NCBI GenBank assembly: GCA_030035585.1 | Contig: CM057482.1 | Span: 46,977,501-47,041,500 of the forward strand | Direction of reading: 5' to 3' | DNA: 64,000 nucleotides | Origin: Dugong dugon | Taxonomy: Eukaryota > Chordata > Mammalia > Sirenia > Dugongidae | Shown here: positions 12,820 to 25,499 of the stretch, piece after piece | Layout of the letters: each line of letters starts with the position of its first letter | Numbering within the stretch: the first letter of the stretch is position 1 | The notes under the pieces: model-generated | The model's database searches: none | What the model was told of the DNA's origin: nothing | What the model saw: the letters and a program-made list of their open reading frames with translations, nothing else | Position numbers and translations under genes: made by a program

Positions 12820-13070
12820 AAAAACCATGATAACAGTGATCATAAAAATGACACATTTAGCACTTAGTATGGGCCAGGAGCTGTCCTAAGCCATTTATTT
12901 CTATTAACTCATATCATTCTCATGCCAACTCTATGAGGTACATACTATCCTCATCCCCCATTTTACAGAGTAGCAAACACTGGTTAAGTGGCCTGCCCGC
13001 GGTCCCCCAGTGGTAATGGGGATGGTCTTGGAGCCCAGGTATCCTCGACACAGAGTGCCTTCCCTGGGTC
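12820..13070 (-). repeat. MIR SINE
   Basis: The plus strand reads CTATGAGGTACATACTATCC then CCCCATTTTACAGAGTAGCA and a GGAGCCCAGG-type end, the reverse complement of MIR. Confidence 0.75.
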
Positions 13071-14064
13071 CTGTCTACCTTCTCCTTACCACTCTTGGGC
13101 TCTCACGCTTTCTTTCTACCTTTCCTGGTTTTAACCCCGGGAAAAGTAGCAGTGGATTTGAGCAGTGTTTGTTTAGCCTTAATGGGCCTATCTTGCCCAG
13201 TTTTTCTTAAAGATTAAAAACCATCACAAAGCTGTCTCTGTTGAACCGTTCTAAGCAGGGCTTGGCTGGTAGGCATCGCTGGCCTGGCCCAAGCTGTCAT
13301 CTAAGGCTCCAAGCTCTCTTATGCTTGCCGCTGGTCACGTGCCCCCCACGTGCCCTGGTGTTCTTGTGCTTGTACGGCTGGCTCATCCAGAGCTGCTGGT
13401 GCAGCCCCTTGCTCTGTATGTGTCTCCCTTTTAATGTATTGTTGGGTCTTTCCATGATTGTCCAGTCACAATGGAATGTTTCAGAGTTTCCCCTACATGC
13501 CAACCTGTAGGGTCAGAACTAGCTCTTCTTTGACCTTTATTAACTCTGTTTCCTTAAAATATAGGGGTCTACGCTGAATCCTGCTCAGCGTTCCCTTCTC
13601 CAGCTGTGGCAAGTTGCAAAATGATGTGGTCAGTCTTTTTCCCAATGTTTTTGTCACTGTCATACCAATGCCCCTTCCTGGTTTGTAAGAATTAAATTCA
13701 GAATAATGAGCCCCTCCACTGCATCTTTTATCTTCTGAGGGGAGAGCAAGCCTGGGACATCCCCCATTTCCAGTCACCAGAGGTGCTGCTATGCTAGACT
13801 GTAGCTTCCTTGGAAGGCCCACTAGCATTCTTTACTCGGTTAGGATCTGGTGCCTGTACCCCTCTCCCCTCAGGGCCTGAGCTCTGGGCCCCCAGAGCTC
13901 AGGACATGGATGACTGACTACCTTTCCCTCCTAGGTTAGCCCATACTCTTTCCACTGGAGGGTTTTGCTTCTGCTGGAGTATTCAAGTCATGGGACCCAA
14001 TCCACCCAACCCACTTATTCCCACCATCATTCTTGAGTCAAAACTTCAAGTGATGCCATCATGC

Positions 14065-14225
14065 CAGTGGTGCTCAGCATGGTCACTGGACTGACATCAT
14101 CACCTTGTTAGAAATGCACATTCTCAGGCCCCCCTATCTCTACTGAATCAGAAACTCTGAAAAGGGGCCCAGCCATCTGGCCACTCACATGTCCTCCGGG
14201 TGATTCTGATGCAGTAGAACCACTG
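14065..14225 (+). mobile_element. MER5A-type hAT element
   Basis: This 161-bp element has imperfect inverted ends (CAGTGGTGCTC at left, AGAACCACTG at right) and the interior TACTGAATCAGAAACTCTG-like text at 14135-14160, typical of MER5A. The 8-bp target duplication is not clear. Confidence 0.8.
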
Positions 14226-15194
14226 CGTGTGCTATGAAAATGATTGCCGAGGCCCACGTCTCGTGTTTGACTAGCTCTCTAGCTAAATACACCTGAGAGG
14301 GGCTGGCCCTCGCATCACCTCTGGCTTCCTTGATGTCACCCTGGGCAGGTGCCGCTGAAATGTTCCTCCTGCCTGCTCTCAATGTTCAGGGCAGCACTCC
14401 CTCCAACCCCAACCTCTTCTCAGCACGCAGACGAGGCCACGGGAAGGAAGTGCAAGCTAGGCAGGTGTACGGTGCAGGCTGGAGCTCACTCACCTCCCCA
14501 GCACTGACTGTGGCTCTTTCTGCTGTAAGAAATTCCCCTTGGAAATTACTTTTATTTCACCAGGCTCCTTCCTTCAATGGTATTTAAATCCAAAAGCAGG
14601 TTAGCAGACAGAAGTGCTGGCAGGCACCAGCACTGGACATCCATCCACATCAAACATAACTTCATTATTCTTACTTCCCACCACCCCAACCCTGGCTTCA
14701 TAATGAGCTACCTGGGCCCAGCACATCTGTGAAGCTTCTCGTCACGCACCCTGCCTGTAACCCAATCCTCGGGCTTGAAAGATGCAGAAACCCTTCCGTG
14801 ATCCCCTCTCCTCCTCAAGTCCTCCCCCACACCCTGCTGATAATATTATCTGAAGTTCAAAAACGCAGGGCTCAGAAGCATTCGTGAGGTTAGAAACGAA
14901 ACCACTCAAGATTTTCCTGCTGTCTGACTTTCCCGTGAAATACACATAAATTATCCAAACTTGTTCTGACAGAAAGGGGAACGTTAGCATAGACTAGGAC
15001 CTTCCCTCATCTTCTATTACCTGGAAAAGATCGGCATGGGTTATTTAAGTCATATAGTTATACACTATACTAAAAATGTGTGTGTGCCTGCATGCGCGTG
15101 CGTGTGTGGAGTGTCTTAAGAAATGATGAATAATCCATAAAATGAGGTCCATCAGCTGGCTGATGTTTATCACTAACACAGTTCTGTAACTGAG

Positions 15195-15400
15195 CAGGGA
15201 TGATAATTTTGGCCAGCGTTCATGGAGTGCTTATATGGGAGTAAGGGATTTATAGGCAGGCATTACTTCACCTAATCTGCTCAAGACTTCTATGAGTGGG
15301 ATTCTCATTTCCCAGCTCTACAGATGGCAAGACCAGGTAACTTGTCCAGGCATTTGTATGTAGTTAGCCATGGGGCGGGACCGGGTCCTCTGCCTGCCTC
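15195..15400 (-). repeat. MIR SINE
   Basis: TCTATGAGTGGGATTCTCAT, then CTCTACAGATGGCAAGACCA and AGGTAACTTGTCCAGG, are the diverged reverse complement of MIR. Confidence 0.6.
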
Positions 15401-15596
15401 ATCCAGGCTATGCCTCAGAGACCCCACCTGAGGCTGCCCCCGTGTAATTTGGAGACACCATCTCACTCACTCTTTGATTAGCTACTGAGCCTAACTGTGT
15501 GTGTTGATGCTCTCCATGATAAGGATGTCAGGATCTTGTTTTTGCTCCCTGCTTCTAAACAAATCCATTTTAAAAAAACCATAGTAAAATATGCCT

Positions 15597-15804
15597 GGAG
15601 TCCCTGGTTGGTGCAAATGGCTAACACACTTGCTGCTAACTGAAAGGTCGGTGGTTTGAGCCCACCCAGAGGCCCCTCAGAAGAAAGGCCTGGTGATCGA
15701 CGTCTAAAAAATCATCCACTGAAAACTCTTGGAATACAGTTCTACTATGACACACATGAGGTCGCCATCAGTTGGAATCAGCTTGACAGCAGCTGGCTTT
15801 TAAA
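15597..15804 (+). repeat. AfroSINE, long form
   Basis: Head GGAGTCCCTGGTTGGTGCAA, B-box region GTGGTTTGAGCCC, long-form body GAAGAAAGGCCTGGTGATCG, and tail AGTTGGAATCAGCTTGAC. Confidence 0.92.
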
Positions 15805-16197
15805 ACATGACTAGATGAAGGGAGTATTAACTGGAGATTCTTATAGAAGTTGAAGTCATGAGAGTGGAACAGGAAGGGTATAGGAAGAGGAGGAGGAGGA
15901 GGGGTCAGAATCAGGGTCAAGGTGGGGTTTAAGATGGGCTACGGGCAGGATAGGCATGGATACAGGCCATACCTAGGGAAGGCAGAAGATTTAACCAGGG
16001 AACAATCACACACAAGCCAGGGCCCCAACCCAGCCTCTGAGGTCCACCCCCTTGTCAATGGCTCGTCTGTCCAGACCACACATATACCCTCGATGGCTAA
16101 ATTGCTCACACCACAGGAATGAAACCCCAGTTTTCCACGCTGTGATGCTAACCACACTCATGTGGAATTCTAGGATGGCTGAGGCACTTTCCCTGTA

Positions 16198-17033
16198 CCA
16201 GGGATGAACACTGAGCATCCACTCATTCATTCAAACCAGGTACAAATGCTGAGCATCCACTCATTCATTCAAACCAGGGATGAATGCTGAGCATCCACTC
16301 ATCCATTCAGACCAGGGATGAATGCTGAGCATCCACTCATCCATTCAAACCAGCAACGAATGCCGAGCATCCACTCATCCACTCAAACCAGGGATGAATG
16401 CTGAGCATCCACTCATCCATTCAGACCAGGGACGAATGCTCAGCAACCACTCATCCATTCAAACCAGCAACGAATGCTGAGCATCCACTCATCCATTCAA
16501 ACCAGGGATGAATGCCGAGCATCCACTCATCCATTCAGACCAGGGACGAATGCTGAGCATCCACTCATCCATTCAGACCAGGGATGAATGCTGAGCATCC
16601 ACTCATCCATTCAGACCAGGGACGAATGCTGAGCATCCACTCATCCATTCAGACCAGGGACGAATGCTGAGCATCCACTCATACACTCAAACCAGGGATG
16701 AATGCTGAGCATCCACTCATCCACTCAAACCAGGGATGAACGCCGAGCATCCACTCATCCATTCAGACTAGGGATGAATGCTGAGCATCCGCTCATCCAT
16801 TCAGACCAGGGACGAATGCTGAGCATCCACTCATCCATTCAGACCAGGGACAAATGCTGAGCATCCACTCAACCATTCAGACCAGGGATGAATGCTCAGC
16901 ATCCACTCATCCATTCAAACCAGCAACGAATGCCGAGCATCCACTCATCCACTCAAACCAGGGATGAACACCGAGCATCCACTCATCCATTCGAACCAGA
17001 GACGAATGCTGAGCATCCACTCATCCATTCAGA
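16198..17033. repeat. Minisatellite, 22 units of 38 bp
   Basis: Unit starts fall at 16198 + 38n for n = 0 to 21, so the array is exactly 836 bp with no insertion or deletion between units. The common unit reads CCAGGGATGAATGCTGAGCA then TCCACTCATCCATTCAGA. Variants alternate GGGATGAA with GGGACGAA, and three units (starts 16350, 16464, 16920) carry CCAGCAACGAA. Units at 16350 and 16920 are identical along all 38 bases. The array lies in an intron. Since 38 is not a multiple of three, any reading frame across it is incidental. Confidence 0.97.
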
Positions 17034-17969
17034 TTACTTACTAAGACCTCCTAAAGCCAAGCACTGCTGGGCACTGGGGACACTTGGCCCATGGTGAGCG
17101 TTCTGCAAATATCTGCTGAAAGAATGGAACACCAACAAGGCCCTAGCCCTTGTGGGGAAGAGAAGCCAGGAAAACAGGGGAACAGTAAACAAAGGAACAA
17201 ACAGAATCACATGATTGTAACGAGAGTGACACAGGCTCCTGCCCATACTTGTGTTTGATCCAGGCTAATTCACTTGTTTGGCCGTAGTGGATGCCATGGA
17301 GGTGTCATTTGGGGTTTGATCTCTGAATGGGCTGGTTTAGCTTCTCACCCAAGACATCTTGGACCTGGGCCACAAGCTGCTTCTCACTTGTTCATGCCCT
17401 GGTCAACCTATATGTGCCACTGGTGACTGGGGATCCGAGTGAAAGAATGTGAGGGTCCCTCCTACCCCCATCCACCTGCAGCCAGAGATCAGCTGGCTCC
17501 AGGTCAAGGGTATTCACAGGCCAGCACCCCTGCCAGCAACTCTCCCTGACCCCCAACGCTCCATGCACACATAGGTTTCCTAGGAAACCACCTTCATATT
17601 TAAACCCCTCTTGTGGATGGCTGAGGTCCTAAATTTTAATTTCTCTTCCAGTATTGCTCCAGATAAAACTAAGAACAAGCCATACAACTCACCAGCTACA
17701 GCATCCTGAGAAACTGTGCGTGTTTAATTTCAAAACTTCTCACCTCTGGCTGAGTCGTTCACTTCCTGGGAAGCAAACCACATCTCACCTCAATTTCCCT
17801 CTGAGCTGATGCCCCTTCCAATGCCATCAGCTGCCTTTCTTTGTCACACATTAGAATATCTACATGTGCACTTCTATTTCAAGGTGTCTTGGTCAAAAAG
17901 ACTTCTTTTTCCTGACACAGTAGAAGCAGGTTGTACTGTTTTTCAAAACGAGAATGGTGTAGCAGAAAG

Positions 17970-18170
17970 TTTATAAGATTTAAAGTATGACAACCTTGGT
18001 TTGAGCTCCACTTGCTACTGGCATGACCTTGGGAAAGTTACTTAATGATCAAGAGTCTCGAAGTCCTCATCTATAAAGTGGGGTGAATGCATTGACTTCC
18101 CAGAGTGATTGAAGGGTTCACTATCCCACGAGCCAGCCTAGGGATCACAGTGAGCACTCAGTATATGTGT
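17970..18170 (+). repeat. MIR SINE
   Basis: CATGACCTTGGGAAAGTTAC then CCTCATCTATAAAGTGGGGT is the MIR core and 3' region, followed by a GAGCACTCAGTA end. Confidence 0.75.
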
Positions 18171-19309
18171 CTGTCCTTTCCTCCCTCCTCACTGCCACCA
18201 GACCGGTGGCCTGAACTGCTTCCAATCTGCTTTAGATTTCTGCTCCCTTCCCAATTTCCATCTTGTCAAGCAGAACACAACTGAGCATTCAGATTATCTA
18301 CTTTACAATGAATTCAGTTTCAAATATTCTTTGAGAGGAAAAAGTCTCTCTAGGATTAATCAGATTAGACGAAACCCTCAGTGGGGCAGTAGAGGGGCAA
18401 GTGAATAGGGTTTAACAAGCAACTTGTCCTAAACCCAGCACACCTGATCAGGTTATGCCCCAGGAGATGGAGCTTGTGTCTGCTGGTACAATCTGGGGGT
18501 TAAAACAACCAGGAGAATCTCATGCATGGAGAATCATACAGCCACTGGTACTGAATGTTCACGTCCAAGAGTAACATTCTGCTGGCTGTTTTCTAACGAG
18601 TACATGGGAATTTTCCAGTGCAGTAGCCCTGCTGCTAGCAGACTGGCGGGCTCTAATTCTAGCTGGACACTACCAGTTGGGCAGTCTTTAGTTGTTAGTC
18701 TTGGTTTGATCGTGAGATCAATATCTCTCTACATGTTTGGAGTGGATGACATATTTGTAGTTTTTGCCTGCCCAGCTTTATCTTCTTTCTTCTGATAACA
18801 ACACCTTGGCTTCTGCATGAAGTAAGGGGCAAAGTGGGCCAATCCCACCTTCGTGTTTCTAACTCTGTGGTAAGAATCAGCATGAATCCAATTCCCAAAG
18901 TGTGGAGATGGATACAGTCCTCACCTTCCCACTTCTCCATCCTTCTTTCTACCACCTAAGTGGCACTCTCCCCCTGACCCTAGTCCCCGAAGCTGGGTCA
19001 GAGCTCACAAGGTAGAAGGACAACTTCTTTCAGACTGTCAAACAGGTGGACACCTGTCCCTGCTGGCTCTCACTGCCCTGTGAGCTCATTAATTCACTGA
19101 AACAACTCACGGACTTCACAGAGAGTACACCATACTTACGGCTACAGATTATAACCAAAAAGGAAACAAAAGAAGAGATGCATAGGGTGAGGTCTGGGAA
19201 GGGTCACAGCCCGGAGATTTCATGTCCCAAAGAGGGACGCACTATCCTCTCCCATGCACAGTCACCAAACAGGAAGCTCATCTTTGCCTTTAGGTTTAGG
19301 TCTCTTAGG

Positions 19310-19512
19310 AATCCTGGTGGTGCATTGGGTATAAGTGCTCAGCTGCTAACCAAAAGGTCAGCAGTTCGAACCCACCAGCTGCTCTCCGGGAGAAAGATGT
19401 GGTAGTCTGCTTCCATAAAGGTTACAGTCTTGGAAACCCTATTGGGCAGCTCTGCTCTGTCCTATAGGGTTGCCATGAGTCAGAATTTACTCGATGGCAG
19501 TAGGTTTGGTTT
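19310..19512 (+). repeat. AfroSINE, variant with CTGCTTCCATAAAG insert
   Basis: Head AGGAATCCTGGTGGTGCATT, B box CAGTTCGAACCC, the block TAGTCTGCTTCCATAAAGGT typical of one subfamily, and tail ATGAGTCAGAATTTACTCGA. Confidence 0.92.
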
Positions 19513-20156
19513 CATGGGTTTTATAGGACTCTTACTGGCCTTTCTATGTGGCCATGATAGATTATATCATGCCTCCTGAGGCTTAGTCAGCATCGGGCCC
19601 CAGGTGGTCCCTCCTGGTTCGGTCAGCCCCTACTCAATAGCCTCAGGTGTGGCCGGGCTCTCAGGAATGCAGAACAAAGGCCATACTGATTCCACACCTC
19701 GAAGTTTTCCTTTGCTTGTTGACACCACTCCCCACTGGAACAAGACAGCATGTCAACTGAGCCTGACTGATTAGACCTTCTCTTGGGAAACTGGATCTAG
19801 AGTGAAGGGAAAGCAGGCCAAGCAGATTCACAGATTCACAGATTTGTGACTTACACAGTTTGCTGCCTCAGCATCCACTAATTCCTCGGCCTATGCACTG
19901 GTTCTGATTCTGAAAGTCCCTCTCCAAGACCTGGCCTTTCTTCAATTTTGGTAGATATTCCACCTCCTTTCCATCTAGTCTTCTCTTTTTGGTACTTTTT
20001 CAGAACTGGTTTCTGTTGCCTGGGATCAAAGGGCCTTGATCCATATGTCTCTTGAGTATAGCCTTTTGCTTTATTAAAGGCAAGACCTCATGTGCTTTAG
20101 AAGCTGGTGGTGCTATGATAACCTCTTTTGCATTTCTAGGCTAGTAGCAAAGCCTT

Positions 20157-20354
20157 TGTCCTGGGTGGTGCAAATAATTAACATACTCAGTAGCAACAGA
20201 AAGGCTGGCAGTGCAAGTCCACCCACAGGTGCCTTAGAAGAAAGGCTTGGAAATCTACTTTTGAAAAATCAGCCACTGAAAACCCTATGGAGCACAGTTC
20301 TACCTTGACACGTATTGGGTCGCCATGAGTCAGAGTTGACTCAATGGCAAGTGG
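20157..20354 (+). repeat. AfroSINE, long form
   Basis: Head TCCTGGGTGGTGCAAATAAT, body AGAAGAAAGGCTTGGAAATC, and tail CATGAGTCAGAGTTGACTCA. Confidence 0.9.
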
Positions 20355-21164
20355 TTGGTAGCGAACACTTCAGACCACGTTAGGAGGCTGGTGGGAGGCT
20401 GGAGTCTCATTCGTAGTCATGTCATTAGCTTATTGAGGTCTCCTTGCCTCCCACCATACTTAGCCATCTGTTCAATGGGAGGAAGGGGTTGGCTGAGTTT
20501 ACTTTTCTAGTGGAGGAACTGGGTCTCCCCTGAGACTGCTGAGAAGTTCCAGGAAGGGTGGGTTCCAAGGTCCAAATTCTCCTGGGAAACAGCACATGTG
20601 GCAGTTTTGTGGGGATTCACAAGGCACAGTCAGACCTTGAGTGTGTCTGAGAAAGGCTGTGCAGGAATGAGTCCCACGCGGCTCTGTCTCACCTGGCAAT
20701 TCCCTAATTGACGTGACCACAGAATCCACTCTTCACCTAGACCTGCCATGGGCTGCACTGTGGGAGATGCTGCTGTGACCAGTGGCAGAGTGTACTCTCG
20801 GGCAGAGGGCTGTGTGACAGGAGGTGCAGCTTTGTCATAAGGCCACTTTGTGACTCACACAGTTTGCTATCTTGGCATCCATTAATTCCTCCTAATTGCC
20901 CTTTTGCCCGGTTTCTGACACGGCCGTTCCGATCCTGTTACCCAGTCTCAATAGCTATTGTCTCTAATCAGCTCTCCCAGCCATGCCCCAGAGGTTTCCC
21001 ATGATAAAAACTTGTTACAATCTTGTCACTCAGTCTCTGAATGGTCATAGTTATTTCTTGCCCCTCCTGGTCATGTCCCATATGATTCCCCATAATAAAA
21101 AATTTCTCACTTTTCCCAGACTAATTTTGCACTAGAAACTTTTAAACTAACAAATAAGACATCA

Positions 21165-21376
21165 AACCAAACCAAATCAAACCCGTTACCATCAAGTCAA
21201 TTCTGACTGATAGTGATCTGACAGGACAGAGTAGAACTGTCCCATAGGGCTTCCAAGGCTGTAATCTTTACAGAAGCAGACTGTCACATCTTTCTCCCAA
21301 GGAGCAGCTGATAGCTTCGAACCACTGACCTTCCAGTTAGCAACCAAGTGCTTAACTACTGTGCCACCAGGGTTAC
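21165..21376 (-). repeat. AfroSINE, variant with CATAAAG-type insert
   Basis: Reverse copy. The plus strand holds the tail complement CATCAAGTCAATTCTGACTG, the block complement CTTTACAGAAGCAGACTGTC, and the head complement GTGCCACCAGGGTTACTTCC. Confidence 0.9.
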
Positions 21377-21756
21377 TTCCATGAGCATTAAACCCAAGAC
21401 CCCACCCTGCTTGCCATACATAAGCCCTCTCCTTTTCTTCTTCTTGGCTATTTAATATCTGCCCTCCCCTCACAGAGTTTCGGTGAGTGCTGGGCAAGGT
21501 AAGAAAGGGCTTTGTAAACTGTAAACTGAAAGGGAGGCCAGTCTCGGGGGCTAGGAATATCCTCTCAGGCATCCTTATGGACCATGCAAACCTGCCCATT
21601 CTCCTGGCAGCCCTCAGCTCATCTGCAGCCTCCACCTGCCTTCCAGTCACTGCCTGGACTTATCTGCCCCAATTCATAAAATCTTACTGTGAAAAAAGCA
21701 GCATTCCTGCATTTCTCCTTGTCTCTGGTTTCTCTTGGCTTTTCTAGCCATTGGTC

Positions 21757-22240
21757 TTTCCTTCTTCTGTCTTCCTTTTTCATTGTCCAGCTTTTGCATG
21801 TATATGAGGTGACTGAAAAGACCATGGCTTGGGCCAGGCGCACCTTAGTCATCCAAGTGACATGTTTGCTTTTTTAAAACTTTAAAGAGGTCTTTTGCAG
21901 CAAATTTGTCCTGTGCAATACATCGTTTGATTTCTTGACTGCTACTTCAATGGACGTTGATTGTTGATTCAGGTAAAATGAATTGTGGAAAACTTCAAAA
22001 TTTTCTCCATTTAACATGAAGTTTATCAGTGCAGTTGTGAGGTTTATTGTTTTCTTCATGTTAAGTTGTAATCCATACTGAAATCTGTATCTTTGACCTT
22101 CATCAGTAAGTGCTTTAAGTAGTCTTCATTTTCAGCAAGCAAGACTGTGTATTCTGCATACTGCAGATTGTTAATCAGTCTTTCTCCGATCCTAATGCCC
22201 TGTTCTTCATATAGTCCAGGTATTTCATGCATATGCCTTA
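21757..22240 (-). repeat. RTE-clade (BovB-type) LINE fragment, internal
   Basis: On the minus strand this reads RTE reverse-transcriptase C-terminal sequence, for example GLYEEQGIRIGERLINNLQY followed by AEYTVLLAENED. It corresponds to the YADD region and downstream, where the catalytic YADD motif reads YAEY here. It is the same family as 33293-35640. Both ends are missing. Confidence 0.88.
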
Positions 22241-22465
22241 TTACATAGCACAACAGAGGAAAGGCGTAAAGGAAATGAGAAGACAGCCTAGAAGAAAAGC
22301 TCAGCTCCCACAGGGTCCACTGGAGGGCGACGGGCTGGATTCAGCAAATTCTCAGTTTTCAGAATTCTAACTACAGGGCTGAGGAGAGAGCTAGCATTTT
22401 GTAATGGGAGAGGCCAAGATAAGGCAGTCCGGGCCATTAAAGTAAGATCCACTGATATTTGTTTT

Positions 22466-22628
22466 GGAGCCCTGGTGGTGCAGTGGTTAAGAGCTCAGCT
22501 GCTAACCAAAAGGTTGGTAGTTTGAATCCACCAGCCACTTCTTGGAAACCCTATCAGGCAGTTCTACTCTGTCCTATAGGGTCACTATGAGTAGGACTCG
22601 ATGGCAATGGGCTTGGTTTTTGGTTTTG
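22466..22628 (+). repeat. AfroSINE, short form, complete
   Basis: Head GGAGCCCTGGTGGTGCAGTG, B-box region TAGTTTGAATCC, and tail GATGGCAATGGGCTTGG with a T/G-rich end. A short stretch of the usual GTCGGAATCGACTC region is lost. Confidence 0.92.
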
Positions 22629-23392
22629 ATGCTTGTTTTAAGGGATACTTTATGATACTTCAGCCAAGGCTCCTGACTGGGCTGAGCTCCTGTGTCCTGG
22701 GATCTGGGATGTGGGTCGTTTGCCAGCCTCTGTATTTATGGGAACCCATGGACGGCCTCTCCTCAGAGCCCCAAGTCCTGACATAATAAGTGTGCACTTT
22801 CTTGTACTTTTATGTTTTTTTATAACAGCTTTATTGAGATAGAACTTACATATCATACAATTCACCCATTTAAAGTGTACAATTCAATGTTTTGGGTATT
22901 TTTGCTACAGTCATTTTACCACCTCAAAAAGAAATTCCATACCCTTTGTTTTCTTTCAACAATGTTTTATAGTTTTCAGTATGTACTTCTATTAAATTTA
23001 TTCTTAAGTATTTTATTCTTTTTGATGTTATTGTAAATGGAATCCTTTCCTTAATTTCATTTTCAGACTGTTCGCTGAATAGAATTGATTTTTATATATT
23101 GATTTGGTGACTTGCAAACTTGCTTAACTAGTTTTTAAGTTCTAATAGTTTAGTGGTTTCCTTAGAATTTTCTATATATAAGATCTTTTCATCTGTAAAC
23201 AGAGATAGTTTTACCTCTTCTTTTCCAATCTGGATGCCTTTTACACCTATTCCTCACTTATCAACTATCTCATTACCCAACATTTTGCATCTATGACAAC
23301 AGTAAAAAATCTACTATCTGACTAGTTTGTGCATTAATGACATATGTCTGGCATTAAAGAACACTGAGGTGTGAGGAAAGCGTAACACTGGT

Positions 23393-23580
23393 TGTGATGA
23401 TTAAGGTTATGTGTCAGCGTGGCTGGGCCATGATTCTCATAGGTTTGGCAGTTGCATAATGATGTAATTTGGCAGGTATGTAAGAATGTAATTTGGCAGT
23501 TATGTAAGGATGTAATTTGTCGGTTATGTAATGATGTAGTCATTCTCCATTTTGTGATCTGATGTGGTCATCCTTCATTT
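23393..23580 (+). mobile_element. MaLR-like LTR fragment inside the MITE (fossil)
   Basis: GGCTGGGCCATGATTCTCAT and CCATTTTGTGATCTGATGTG also occur in the same order in the solo LTRs at 1671 and 56664. Between them lies a 24-bp tandem array (23447-23542). Only the 5' part of an LTR is represented; it is broken. Confidence 0.6.
23447..23542. repeat. Tandem repeat, 4 units of 24 bp
   Basis: Units start at 23447, 23471, 23495 and 23519, each close to GGCAGTTATGTAAGGATGTA followed by ATTT. Confidence 0.9.
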
Positions 23581-25499
23581 TCATGTAACGACGTGGTCTT
23601 TGAAATTTAAGTGTGTTGATAAGTGAAGAATAGGTGTATTTCTTTTCCTCACCTAATTGCCCTAGCTAGAACCTCCAGTACAAAGTTGAATAGAAGTGGT
23701 GAGAGTAGATCTTAAGGGGAAAGCATTCAGTCTTTCATCATTAAGTATGATGTAAGCTGTAAGTATTTTGTAGATGCTTTTTATCAGGTTGAGGAAGTTC
23801 CCTTCTATTCCTAGTTGTTGAATGTTTTATCATGAAAGGTACTTGGATTTTGCCAAAGGCTTTTTCTGCATCTACTGAGAAAATTTTTAAAACACTTTAT
23901 TGATATAGTGTATTACATTAATTGATTTTTGGATGATAAACCAATCTTGCATTCCTGGGTAAGTCCCACTTGGTCACAGTGTATAATCTTTCTGATATGT
24001 TGCTGGACTCAGTTTGCTAGTATTTTCTTGAGGATTTTTGCATCTATATTGACACAGGATATTGGTCTGTAGTGTTCTTTTCTTTTGATGTCTTTGTCTG
24101 GTTTTGGTATCAGGGTAGTATTGGCCTTATAGAATGAGTTGGGACATATTTCTTCCTCTTTTACATTTTGGAAAGGTTTGTGAAGAATTGGTATTAATTC
24201 CTCTTTAAATGTTTGGCAGAATTTACTGGTGAAGCCATCTGATTCTGGGATTTTCTTTGTGGGAAGGTTTTTGATTACTGATTCAATCTCTTTACTTATT
24301 ATAAGTCTGTTTAGAGTTTCTATTTTCTTCTTGATTTAGTTTCAGTAGTTTGCATCTTTCTAGAAATTTGTCCATTTCATATAAGTTACCTAATTTACTG
24401 GCATACGGTTGTCATAATATTCCTTTACAATCATTTTTGTTTCTGTAAGGTCAGTAGTAATATCTCCTCTTTCCTGATTTTAGTAATTGGAGTCGTTTTT
24501 TCTTGGCCAGTCTAGCTAAAGGTTTGTCAACTTTGTTGATCTCTTCAAAGAACCAACTTTTGGTCTTGTTGATTTTCTCTGTTGTTTTTATAGTCTTTAT
24601 TTAATTAATTTCTGCTCCAATCATTTTTATTTTCTTCATTCTCCTTACTTTAGCTTAAGTTGCTCTTCTTTTCCAGTGTCTTAATACGGAAGATTTAGTT
24701 ACTGACTTGAGATCTTGCTTTTTTAATATAGGTGTTTACAGTTATAAATTTCTCTCTAAGCACTGCTTTCACTGTATCCCATAAGTTTTGGTGTGTTGTG
24801 TCTTCATTTTCATTCATCTCTATTTTACAATTTCCCTTGTGATTTCTTCTTTGATCCATTGATTATTTAGAAGTATATTGTTTAATTTCCACGTATTTGT
24901 GAGTTTCCAAAATCTCCCTGTTATTGACTTCTAATTTCATTCCATTTTGGTCAGCACATGTACTTCGATTATTTCAATCCTTTTACATTTATTGTGGTAT
25001 ACGTAATGGTCTAGCATGTGGTCTGTTCTGGAAAATGTTCCATGTCCACTTGAAAATATGTGTATTCTGTTGTTGTTGCGTGGAATGTTCTATAGATGAC
25101 TGTTAGGTCTAGTTGGCTTACAGTGTTGTTCAAGTCTTCTTTTTCCTTGTTGATCTTCTAAGTAGTTTTCTTTTTTAAATCCATTATTGAAAATGTGATA
25201 TTAAAGTCTCCAATTATTACTGTTGACTTATCTGTTTCTCCCTCCATCTGTCAGGTTTTCCATCATGTATTTTGGAGCTTTGTTATTAGATGCCCATATT
25301 TTTATAATTGTTATATCTTCGTGGTGGGTTGAGATTTTTACCATTATAAATTCCTCTTCTTTATCTCTAATAACACTTTTTGCTTTAAAATCTATTCTGT
25401 CTGATATTGGTATAGTCACTTCTGCTTTCTTATGGTTGCTGTTTGTATGATATACCTTTTTCCATCCTTCTACTTTCAATGTATTTTTATATAAACATG

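Larger units (their letters stand above)
23244..23636. mobile_element. DNA transposon (mariner/Tigger-like MITE) with TA target, composite core
   Basis: Ends are inverted repeats: CACCTATTCCTCACTTATCA at left and GTTGATAAGTGAAGAATAGG then TG at right, matching at 21 of 22 positions. TA flanks both sides (23242-23243, 23637-23638), and removing the element with one TA restores ordinary L1 text (GATGCCTTTTATTTCTTTTCC, split at the TA). No transposase is present. The core resembles an LTR (see 23393-23580). Confidence 0.85.
22815..25490 (-). repeat. L1 LINE, antisense, with a nested DNA transposon
   Basis: The plus strand starts with the complement of the L1 3' end (ACAGCTTTATTGAGATAGAA), then jumps near 22,950 to reversed ORF2. 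ORF2 runs through TTGGTATCAGGGTAGTATTG (near 24,100) to CTTTTTCCATCCTTCTACTT near 25,460. The gap shows an internal deletion or a truncated copy. A TIR element is inserted at 23244-23636. Confidence 0.82.

Noticed and set aside
16198-17033. Regular direct repeats that look like a CRISPR array
   Set aside because: The repeat is continuous with no unique spacers, all 38 bp belong to the unit, and the host is a mammal. It is a minisatellite.
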